Below, one piece after another: positions 25,561 to 35,340 of a stretch of 64,000 bases of DNA. Position numbers and translations under genes: made by a program. The notes beneath the pieces were generated by a model. It was given only the letters and a program-made list of their open reading frames with translations, was not told where the DNA came from and made no database searches. Position 1 is the first letter of the stretch, and the number at the start of each line of letters is the position of its first letter. Origin of the DNA: Icerya purchasi (lineage: Eukaryota > Arthropoda > Insecta > Hemiptera > Monophlebidae); the NCBI GenBank assembly GCA_039619475.1, contig CM077115.1:297911756-297975755 (forward strand), read 5' to 3'.

Positions 25561-26218
25561 TGTTCTTTTAAATATGTAATTAGGAGAGATCACCGTATGA
25601 ATAACTCCTAATATTGGGTAATGCCCTTGACTGGCGACCCCCCCCCCCAAAAAAAAACCAATAACTCACCTCTCTTTAAAGTGAAAGATAAGTGTGCTGT
25701 TTAGTCGAGCGAAACTTTTTGTTAGATCACGACGGACAGATTATAGAGAAACGAATAATTTTCGGCTGAAGATGAAATGTGAAGACCACTTTTTTGTTGG
25801 ACGGTGGTAAACATGTTTCCCCCAAAAGAGAAAAAGAATCTTTACATAAATATAACAATTAAAAACCGAAAAATAAAAAATAACGTTTTCACATATAAAG
25901 TCCAAGGATCAGGGGGGAATATAGATGGTCAGATTATGAGTGAATATGATATAAGGAAAACGGAGAATGGTCAAGAAGAAGTAAAAGTCGAATGATTGTA
26001 GTGAGGAAGGCAATTTGATGTTCAGATATGAAGCTGAATTGACTAGTTCAGCAAAGAAGGTGCAGGAAGCAGCATTGTAATGTGGACATATTATCGAATT
26101 ACTGCCTAATTACAGGTATTATACATTATAAATAATTTTTTATAATTATATCTTTTAATTTTTTTCAAAAATTTCGGTATACAATTTAGGAACTTAAAAT
26201 TACAGAGAAATGAATAAA

Positions 26219-26340
26219 GAATCCTGCAACGGGAGTTTTATTATTTTCTGTACCGGAAATATTATTTACTTTCAGATCTTAAACCCTTACCTAATACTTG
26301 GGTTTGCTGTTGCAGTTAAGGTTTGTTTTAATTATTACAT
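26219..26340 (+). repeat. Direct repeat, copy 2 (partner at 25,441-25,560)
   Basis: Second member of the pair, reading aatcctgcaacgggagtttt, accggaaatattatttact and gggtttgctgttgcagtta. It has the same orientation and no obvious target duplication. Confidence 0.55.
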
Positions 26341-27469
26341 TAGTAGTAATGTTCAAAAAAAAAAACTGAATAGAAGAAATAAATCTTTAATAAAAACACA
26401 GAATTCACCAAGTAACAAAAGGAAAAAAAAATTAAATACATATTAATCTGTTAGGGAAACCGCGGAAAACAACAGCTATCAGGTAAGTAAATGGGTCGTC
26501 TGTAAAAGAAGTGAATGTTGCGATCAGAATGGTGAATATGATTGTAATGACGAAAGCTATGGGGCCTCCAGAAATGTCACTGAGTTAACTCTAGCGAATA
26601 TTTTTCAAAGGATGTACAAATTTAAAAAAATCGGATAAAATAAAGTTAAAAGTTAGAGTTTACTATAAAAAAAATATATAAATTTCAAGTAAAACAACAT
26701 TTTTTTATTAATTTCCAAGTACATATTTAAACGGGTATTAATTAATACACGGACGAGAAGCCATGGGTAAGAGAGCTAGTATACATATATTTGTGCTCTA
26801 TATTTTACGCAAGTAAATTACTGTTTATGGCTTTTTTCTTTTTTAATATTTAACAAAATTGGTTTTCAATTAATAGCTCGATCAAAATGGTTAAACGGCG
26901 CAATATGTTCTGGTTTCAAATAATAAAAATGTCCGATACATTTATTTTAATTTATGGAAATAACATTTGAAACATAGTCTTCGGTAATGAATAATCGCGC
27001 GGTAAAACATACGATTAATTATCGTTAATATGCGTTTACCAAGCTGTGCAGTTTAAAGCTCATGCAAAAAACCGTGTTTAAAAATAGCATTACTATTAGT
27101 GCTAAAATAAAGAAACGTAAAAATTAAAATAAAACGAAAATGCCAGAATACAAATTAAAATTATGCTAATGAAATCGCTTAATTTTGAAGACGTATATAT
27201 TGGTAATTCTAAAACTTCAACGTATTATTAACCATACGAAAAGTCTATACACAGAGTCTTAGAAGATGAAATTCAAGTTGGTGAACGATAGAAATATTAA
27301 CGGATACGTTATCAGAACTAGAGAGAAACCTATAATAACACATCGATAGTGTCATAATGTTCATATGCACAATATAGACGCGTTTTAGGTGTTTAGAATT
27401 AGAATCCTCTACATAACTATTAATTTTGTTATTATGGGTCGAATGTCTATAAAATGATTTTTTTTTTTT

Positions 27470-28975
27470 TATTTACCCCCCCCCCCCCCTCCCCACCTTG
27501 GGTTTGCTAGCAAAGAGCATTAGCCCAGCAAAAAGGAATAGACACATGGAATAGAATAGAAATTATATTTTTATTCTGTCGATAATGGAATCAAGGAACA
27601 CCCCTAGGACAGGAACAACAGAGATAGTAGGTAGAGAAAGAACATAAGAGGCGTTGAAAGGAGCAGGAAGACCACAAGCTTTAAAAGATGATAATAAAGT
27701 AACTCACGCTCGCGAGATAAACCGGAGCACTCGAAGAGCGCGTGATTCGCATCGCAAACATACACTGGGGGAACCTTCAGGATCCAATGGATAATTAGGA
27801 GGTGTAGCCAAGAAAAACCGATTTAGAAAAGAAAAAAGGAGACTATGCGAGAAACGGAGGCGAGATAATTTAGTAATTATGGTCCGACGCAAACTGGGAA
27901 ACTCATAGAACCAAGGACGCGGAGGAGGAACAGGATTAATCAAGAGATAAAAGGAATTAGGATTAGCGAAAAGAGATACATAAACAGAATGCCTAAGATG
28001 GCAGGATTTAGTTGGAAGAAGAATATTGTGTGCTGGAACCCTACTAATAAAATTCCCATTGGAAACAGCAGCTTTAGCAAGGAAGTCGACGGCTACATTT
28101 CCATCAATGCCTGAATGTCCCGGAATCCAAAGAAAGTCAATCTGGGTAGACGTCGATGAGGATAGATCATGAAGAAGAGAACGAATAGAAAGGATAATAG
28201 CCATCAGTGGAAGGAGAAAGGGAAGGTGGAGATAGCGCTAGAAGAACACTTAAAGAATCAGAAACAATAAGGAATTTGGAAGAACTTGCAGAAGAGGAAA
28301 TATAAATAATGGCTTGTAGAATGGCAACAGATTCTGCAGTAAAGACAGAAGAAAAGGACGGAAGTCTAAAAAAGCGAGAATGAGAGAACTGAGGGCACAG
28401 AATGCCGCCCCAACTCCGCTCGGGCTCTTCGATCCGTCAGTAAAAATTAAAGAGTGATCACGGAATAGAGAGTTTATTGTATTATTAAATTCCATACTGA
28501 CGATATGAGAGGGAGAGGATTTAAGGAAGCATGGCATGAAGATGATATTTGGTGGCTTTAACAATTTGGAAAGAAAAAAATGGAAGCTTTAGATGAGGAA
28601 TGACAAAAGGGGAAAATTTAGAAAGGCGAAACGATATATGAGATAGTATAGGAATTTTATTGGAGGAAAAACGGCAGTGACGAAGGATAAAAGAATAAGA
28701 GGTACTGATATTTGACGAAGAAGTGGAAAAACGTTTAATGAGAAAGCGATAACTCAAATAAGATCTTCGGATGAACAGAGGACAGATATTGGATTCAGAT
28801 AGAATGGCTGGGATAGGAGATGACCTCAGAGCTCCGAGACAAAGCCGAAGGCAACTGTTTTGGAGACGATCTAATTTGTAGAGAACGGATTTGGAAGCGT
28901 TGCCATATAAGAAGCTGCAATAATCCAATCTAGAGCGTATGAGAGATTTATACAACATTATTAACAAAAATGATT
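27470..28975 (-). pseudogene. LINE relic: RT thumb, RNase H, C-terminus
   Basis: Three minus-strand frames carry one retrotransposon protein in order. The first (28,967 to 28,521) has YKSLIRSRLDYCSFLYG and LQNSCLRLCLGALRSSPI, the region after the RT palm. The second (28,564 to 28,250) has the RNase H start IFTDGSKSPSGVGAAF with the first catalytic Asp. The third (28,204 to 27,704) has DFLWIPGHSGIDGN..VDFLAKAA, then PPPRPWFYEFPSLRR and LSRLRFSHSLL. Frameshifts separate the frames at about 28,530 and 28,230. The N-terminal endonuclease and RT core are missing (5' truncation). The element end is probably the G run and A-rich tract (minus strand) around 27,465-27,500. It resembles the relics at 5 kb and 41.3 kb; R1/Loa or I superfamily is likely. 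Confidence 0.85.
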
Positions 28976-29083
28976 TCTTTATAGCACTAACGGTGTTTCA
29001 AGTATTTCAGACTGGAATTTTAATATAAAGTATAACGGCTGCTTTGTACTAGTTGCATTTCTTTTTCTTTTTTTGTAATTTGA

Positions 29084-29332
29084 ATGCTAAATCGAACTTT
29101 TTTATATTGGGCCGGTGAATATTATTTCAAAAACGGTACTATTAGCATGTTGTCGTTTGTCATGACGCACAATAACATATTGATACATCCGCAACGAACG
29201 GGCAATTTTCAGAATTACGCCAGAGGAATTCTGACAGCCTGGCAACATCTTGTTAAATATCCAGCTGATCGCAGCGAGGTAATAAATAATTTCAAATACT
29301 GCCAGGGACATCTTGCTTTGACATTGATGTAA
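29084..29332 (+). other. Unrecognised 82-codon open frame
   Basis: I do not recognise this product. The frame starts at an ATG and ends at TAA. Its composition is balanced and protein-like (Trp, His, Cys, Gln and Pro spread through it, e.g. HPQRTGNFQNYARGILTAWQ), unlike the Lys/Asn or Ser/Leu-rich chance frames nearby. There is no signal peptide, repeat or known motif. It lies between two LINE relics of the opposite strand. It could be a fragment of a mobile-element gene, an isolated exon or chance. Confidence 0.2.
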
Positions 29333-29472
29333 TTTAGTTGTTGAAAAAAGAAAACAAAATCAAAAACCCAGTCTTTTATTGAGAGTCATATTTAATTATT
29401 TTTCTTTGATACGGCAAATTTATTGGCGATTAAAAATGTTTAGTTGGTATGCGGGATCGTCAACAGAAAATG

Positions 29473-29990
29473 TTTATTATTATTATTATTAAATTAGATT
29501 TACGCGCCGTGTGCGGCAACTGCGTCTAGAGGCACGGGAGGAGAAGAAGGTTTAGATTAGTAAGTAGAGCCCGGACTTGTGAAGGAAAAGAATTAAATTG
29601 GACAGTGAAGAAAAAGATGAGGACAAGAGAAGAAAGCAGGTTGAAAAATTTCTTTTCCAAGTAGTATGATGAAGGGCATTCAGTGAGGATATATGGTGAA
29701 TGGTGAGGATAACACTGCACACGGCACATTGAGCAGCTTCAGTTCCACTTAGTAAATGTTGGTGGGTGAGCCGTGTGTGACTCAATCGAAGTCCGGTGAT
29801 GACTACATCATCCCTTCGATTTGAAAGTGATATATTCCACGGTGATACTAACGACTTGACCGAGCGAAGCTTATTTTCGTTTGTGATGTTTGCTGTCATT
29901 TCCTCTGCCATAGAGCCTTTAAATCGCATTTTATATAAATCGTAGGATCGGATAACTTCAGCAGAAAATGTTATTATTTTTGTTTTGGAC
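29473..29990 (-). pseudogene. I-clade-like LINE 3' end with (TAA)n tail
   Basis: The minus strand encodes NKLRSVKSLVSPW, then SNRRDDVVITGLRLSHTRLT and HQHLLSGTEAAQCAVCSV. This is the stretch after RNase H, with the NRR-x-E-x-V-x-x-RLRxGHT signature and the start of the CxxC...H...C motif. The later part (SSLNALHHT...) continues with frameshifts. The element finishes in TAA repeats (29,473-29,490 on the plus strand), as I-factor relatives do, in contrast to the poly-A tails of the neighbouring LINEs. RT and RNase H are missing, so this is a strongly 5'-truncated copy. Confidence 0.75.
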
Positions 29991-30600
29991 GAGTTGGTTT
30001 TAATCTGTTTTTGTTTTTTTTTTTGTTTTTTTATTAGTAAAATAATGTAGTAACATTAATGAGCTGCCTTTCAAAACTTCAATACTATACAAGAAATAAT
30101 ACTAAAATAGTTCCGCTTAGAAAAACCACATAAATATACAAAAAATACACCATCCTGGGGTACCGTCGTGATCCATTTACAGGCAGCCGTGGTTTCTGTT
30201 TTTCTTTCTTTTTCAGAACATCATCCAAGAGTAGTGATTTAGCATCCAAGACTTATGAGAAAGTATACAGAGATTAAATTTTATGGAGGAAATGAACTCT
30301 GCTAAAGTTTTAACAACATCTATTGATAGAAAGAAAAGTATGATCAAAATTAACTGAAGGTACAAATAAAAAACGATATTATCACTTCTGATTTATTCTT
30401 CATCTTTTTTTTTTTCATGTTTCTTTACGCACAACTTGTTGTGGTTCGATTTTAATGATTTCATTTGAAAGTGTACCATTTAGTGGTGGCACCGTGTAAG
30501 CATCGATGAAAATAAACGTGAAAAAATGTGGTCCCTTTAGGTAACTTTTTTCATTTGTTATTATAACAGAAAACGTAATTTTAAGAAAGTAAAATATTAT
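29991..30600. other. No gene recognised
   Basis: AT-rich with T runs at about 30,008-30,032 and 30,404-30,416. No motif or element end was recognised. Confidence 0.5.
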
Positions 30601-30605
30601 TAATG

Positions 30606-30962
30606 TTAATGTCCCGCAGAGAGTTTGCAGCATTAACTAGACTTCGCATAGGGCACACAGCAATATCCCACAACTATTTGCTGGAAGGAACATCTCCTCC
30701 CTCTGCCTGTTCCATATGCAATTCCCCAATTTCACCAACCGCTGAACACGTTCTGGAACATTGCCTGCCTGCAGGCACCTCCAACTTACCGACGGTTGCG
30801 TTGTCGAGCGAACCAAAACAGGTCCAGGATATACTAAACCATATTAGAGCGGCTAACATATTAAAACACTTCTGATCCTGCACTGATCCATGTGCTGTAA
30901 TAATCCCGGCAATTACACACAGCACATGGACCATATAAATTTAAAGAAAAAAAAAAAAAAAT
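30606..30962 (+). pseudogene. 3' fragment of the RNase H LINE family seen at 35.3 kb
   Basis: Starting abruptly inside the ORF, the frame reads SRREFAALTRLRIGHTAIS, NYLLEG, and a CSIC...EHVLEHC zinc-knuckle-like block, ending at the stop after NHIRAANILKHF. The larger LINE (+) has the matching LTRREYAVLNQLRVGHTAVS, NYILEGT, CPFC...EHLMLQC and LLAFLRNNNLIIKL. The 3' UTRs also share ccatgtgctgtaataa-cc and a second cat-gg/gcatgg block before the poly-A. The tail is about 17 A. This is a dead-on-arrival 5'-truncated copy of about 350 bp. Confidence 0.85.
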
Positions 30963-31298
30963 TATCTCGGAAAAGTGTGGCTTTGAATAAAGAAAATTAA
31001 TTTTAAAACGCCATCTTTTAAAATAATCGACTTTTCTCAAAAAAAAGAAAAAAAAAATTAAGCATTTCACGAAAATTGTGAAATTCACCAAAGTTGGGGA
31101 CATCCGTACAGCCGGTAAAATCATTATGGCGCGGCGTTCAGAGCACAAACAAATACGGAAATATCACTTCACAAATAACATATCGCGCATTAGTAGGCTA
31201 CATTTTTTTTTTTTTTTTTATATAATAATTTTTTTAACTGAAAATTGGTCGATCATTTTTATTAACTTCGTCATTTATTACAGTTATTATTATGATTA

Positions 31299-31313
31299 TT
31301 ACTATTTTTATTA
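31299..31313 (+). repeat. Target-site duplication of SINE copy 2 (left)
   Basis: ttactatttttatta, repeated exactly at 31,599-31,613 on the other side of the SINE. Confidence 0.9.
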
Positions 31314-31598
31314 GGGGTAGCTTAGTGGTTAAGGCGTTTGGCTACCAAATCAGAGGTGTCATAGGTTATCAGGACTTGTCTCGTTCCGGATCCGATATCG
31401 CTCCTAAGTCTATATCTAATCTGAAATTGAATTGAGTACCCCAGAGAATTATCTGGGGGAAGGTAAAGGCGGATAATCTAAAAGTAGAAAGAAACTGGTA
31501 CCAGTATTCTCCTTAGATCCATTAGAACCTTAAGTACACTTAATTCCACAATCCATGATACCTTATCAAGGGGATATATGGGACTTACTTTACTTTAC
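31314..31598 (+). mobile_element. tRNA-derived SINE, copy 2, with perfect target-site duplication
   Basis: The head has box A TAGTGGTTAAGG and a decayed box B (aggttatcagga). The body has tcgttccggatcc, ctaatctgaaattgaattga, ggtaaaggcggataatct and ctccttagatccatt, all shared with the copy at 8.1-8.4 kb. The 3' end is short TTAC-type repeats (ttactttacttta). The sequence ttactatttttatta occurs on both sides (31,299-31,313 and 31,599-31,613), an exact 15-bp target-site duplication that fixes both ends and indicates LINE-mediated insertion. The element is 285 bp. Confidence 0.92.
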
Positions 31599-31974
31599 TT
31601 ACTATTTTTATTATTAATAATAATTTTGTTACTGTTATAATAATTATTACCATTACGGTAAAACTATTTGTAAATTTTTAAATAAACGATTTGATTTGAT
31701 GCGATTAGCACCTTGTCATTATTGTTTTTGGCAGAGAGATGGCAAAAATCATTAAATTTGTAATACCGACGAGTGGGAAGAAGATAATTTCATTTTTTCC
31801 TTTTTTGCAGTATACCCGAAAAAAAAATACAACCTAAACCGAAACAAAAAAACTCAAGTTTAGTATCTGAGAAGGTATAGGGAGAAGATGGACAAAGAGT
31901 TTTTGTGAAGAGCACCAGAACAGTAAAATGAGAGTAAAAATAAAAATATATAAATAGATTTTAAACAAAAAAAA

Positions 31975-32230
31975 AGACGAAAAATATTTTAATAAAACTT
32001 TTGTAAACTGAATCTAAAAAGGAGGATCATCGGATAAGGCAGTTTGTATGGTAGTAGGAGGGTAGACTGATGCAGTCGGGAAGGATATGCTCTATTGTTA
32101 AGGGACCTTGACCACAGTACCGGCAGAGTGAAGCGTCGGCACCATCGAAAAGGTGCTTATGCATTAGTGCTGTATAGCCGATACGTAGCCTTGTTAGAAC
32201 AAAGTCAAATAACAGTTTTCTTATCTAAAG
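31975..32230 (-). pseudogene. LINE C-terminal fragment
   Basis: On the minus strand an open stretch reads FDFVLTRLRIGYTALMHKHL, then FDGADASLCRYCGQGPLTIE and HILPDC. This is the conserved post-RNase H block with CxxC...H...C spacing found in I-type LINEs. It is close to, but not the same as, the fragments at 29.5 and 30.6 kb. The N-terminal side is lost, and the 3' side fades into AT-rich sequence without a clear tail. Confidence 0.75.
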
Positions 32231-33667
32231 ATCCATTTTAAATGAAGCCCCAGCATTTTTATTTAAAACTGACTTGAAAACCGACTGTTTCATCGATGAC
32301 AAAACCGTTCCAGATAACTTAACAACGTTCTTTCAAACGTAAGAATTAATATTTTTTACGTTTTTTCCGTTTTTACATAACGTCTAACAAATGCTAATTA
32401 AAAAACAAACGGATTTAAAACTACACGGATTATTCGAATTCGCGATGGCTTTATGGAAGAAAATTTTTCTTTATTACACAGTTACTTCTACAGGAAACAA
32501 GCAGAAGTAAATAAGTTTAAAATCCATATTAAAATCAAGTATGAACTCGATATCGAAATCAATTTGGCGCAGTGAATGAATTAATCTAACAGTTTAGACG
32601 ATGGACAAGAGTAACCACTGTGCGTATAGTTCAGTTGATATACACCTATGTTATTCAACAGTGCATGTTACGCTAATACTTTTTCTATTTTTTACGTTTA
32701 AAACCTCGCTTTCGCTTTTTTTTTTTTTTTTTTTTTATGGTCTGACTTTAGTTAACTATCAAGCCATTTGGCCACCAACCAGTTAATATAAGAATACTGA
32801 CTGCCAACTAATGAAGGATACATCATATTTAATTGGGAAAAAGGTTACAGACAACCATGACCGTAAATGTTCAACATTACACACGGAGGCTGAATAAAAT
32901 CTTTATGAAAGAGAAATTGGCCAGACTGTGTCCAAGGTACATTACCTGAACTTGCCTAACCAGAAAATTAATGGAATAGGAATCACAATCATCATGTACA
33001 ATAATTATAACAAACAATCATGGCCACAAATGCTTCAGCATGGTCCACGAATGTCTGCATAAAATCATAACAACTTAATTAATAATCTTTACTTTTTTTC
33101 TTAATTAGTTTCAATGTTGAATAATAATACATCTTCGTTCGATTCAACATTTGCACTTCTAAAGTAATCTCTATTGCGCATGACCAAATGCGTATGTATA
33201 TCCTCTAAAATTACAAACTGTGTTAAATCTCTCGATCGCATTCACTTTACAGTTTTGCATTTTCTTTCGTCCACTGTTGGTTTTTATTCTTCATTATCTT
33301 ATATCATGGGAAGTGCCATATTCTTAATTTCTCATATCTAAAATCCAATACACAGTCTCTCATGTCTATATATTTCATAATGATCGAATACCAGAATTCT
33401 TTAATAGACTTCTTCAATTCATAATTAACTTTATTTCAACACGTTATCCCAGACCTTATTATTCGTTGTGCTGGCACAAAGTTATTTCCTCCCTAAAATA
33501 TATAAACTCGTTTTAGCCGGTCACTAAGAATAAACATAATCTTCGGTCACTATTATAGTTGAAATAATGAAAGAAATCGGCCCTTACGACCTACTTAGTA
33601 TGTCTCTTTAAATTGCCTGACGTAACAGGGTCGATATCATTACATAATTCCTGATTGCTTCTGGATT

Positions 33668-33716
<49 letters not shown>

Positions 33717-35289
33717 GGAATAATGTGTTAGTTACAAGAACTTTTTTTTTTTTTTTTAAATTTATCTTGGGCGCGTCAACTTAGGACATTTACCCAGCAC
33801 AAAGGACTAACAAATAGTGAAACGTAGGAACTTGAAAGAAGAACTTGGCAACCTTTAGTTTCAAAGCATTCAACTAGCGCTTAAATAAAACTAAATTCGT
33901 TTCAGCGTATCTCATAGAAACCGAGTGGTAGATATATAATTTTCTATCAAACTGGTGTAGGCTTCCTTTAGGCTCTCGAATAATAAAAACCAAGGTAAAA
34001 TGCATTGCTTATCTTCAGTATTTTCCCTAATACTATCTGATTATTCACACTGTCTCATTTGTTGAACAATGCAATGATGATAACAAGAATAGAAATTAAC
34101 AAGTGTACATTCTTTAGAAGCATAAAATCAATTTTTATTGATCTTTGATGATCTCGCTACCCGTGAAGACTTCTCTATCTCGAATCATTTCCGCTAGCAT
34201 CTCACTTACCCGCATATGCGTATATAATATATTCACGGGCGAGCCGTTCTGATTAGATCTGTTGTTACTAACCCAGAGGTTCGTCTAATCATTTTTATAT
34301 CAATTAGCAACTTACATCTCAAAGTGTCTAATGCACTCTAGTAGATTCCATGTGTTATAACCTTAGAAAAGTTAAAACATGATGCATAAAAATATCTTTA
34401 ATGTTTAAAAAAAAACCAGAAAAAACAAAAAACAGAAAAAACTTTTGTTTAGAATATCTCGTATTGCTTAATATTAGTTTCGCTATTTTGAAATATTACT
34501 TCCTCTTAAATTTATACATTTGTTAGAAATTTAAATATACACCGTGATTTTTAAAATAAACAGTCAATGTTATATATCCATTCCGGTAATATGTTATCAT
34601 ATACATACTAGGTAGAGCAGGTAGAAAAAGAAGAACAAATTAAAACTGACGGTAAAAGAAATTTTTTTATTCTAAAACGATTAAGATAGACACACGTTAG
34701 TCATTAAATAATTCAACCATATAGAGGACATCGAAAATTTAGCTGTTGCATAATTTATGTTTCTTTTCTTTTTCATTCATTTAGGCAAGAGAAATCCTTG
34801 CGGAGTATGTAACGTAATTATAGTGCGTATGTCAATCGACATAAATTAGACGTGATAATAAAAATAACGCAAATCATCAGGTTTCTCTGTAGAATGTTGC
34901 CACTACTTGTGCGACACAGTAGAGGGTACTATTACGTACAACCTGATTACAGATGACCTACATATATTACACCGAAGTAAACGATTTTAAAATTCATAAT
35001 CGATTAAACTTCAATTGGTATTAGTTTACAAGATGGTTTTTTCAATTCCGTCTTGTTTCTTGCTAATTTAGATTTCCCCATTATAAAAGTTTTATTTTGC
35101 AGATAATATTTTATATTTAATCCTATAATTATTTTAACACAATTCAAAGCAAAATAAATAAACTTACGCTGCTATGGGAAATTTTATCGTTCGTACGAGG
35201 TCGAGAAATTAATTAACAAAAAACCTTACCTCTTTTTAAGGAAAAACCATTGCAAATTTAAAGAAAAAAAAAGAACATAATAAAAAACG
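32231..35289. other. No gene recognised
   Basis: AT-rich. It holds a T run (32,718-32,736), a pure TA tract (33,671-33,712) and a weak direct repeat of about 60 bp (32,848-32,907 and 33,014-33,075). No coding or RNA gene was recognised. Confidence 0.5.
33671..33712. repeat. (TA)n microsatellite
   Basis: About 21 uninterrupted TA dinucleotides. Confidence 0.95.
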
Positions 35290-35340
35290 AAAAACCAGTA
35301 TCGAGAGAAGAACAAATCAAATCGTGAGAACTAAAGGTAT
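35290..35340 (-). pseudogene. Downstream half of the interrupted LINE endonuclease
   Basis: Read on the minus strand from the insertion point, the codons after the shared ataccttt continue as LVLTI, stop, FVLL. They match the TSTIDLFF-type segment that follows TYFTSI in LINE endonucleases. This joins logically to the endonuclease on the other side of the inserted LINE. Beyond about 35,290 the reading is lost. Confidence 0.5.

Larger units (their letters stand above)
25053..27469. other. No gene recognised; a dispersed direct repeat pair
   Basis: AT-rich. Short open frames near 25,804 and 26,210 are Lys/Asn-rich with no motif and look like chance frames. A run of ten C followed by nine A is at about 25,640-25,658, and a run of A at about 25,393-25,409. 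One pair of similar segments is listed separately. Confidence 0.5.

Noticed and set aside
25804..26446. Two short Lys/Asn-rich plus-strand frames
   Set aside because: Low-complexity composition, no motif, and no splice context.
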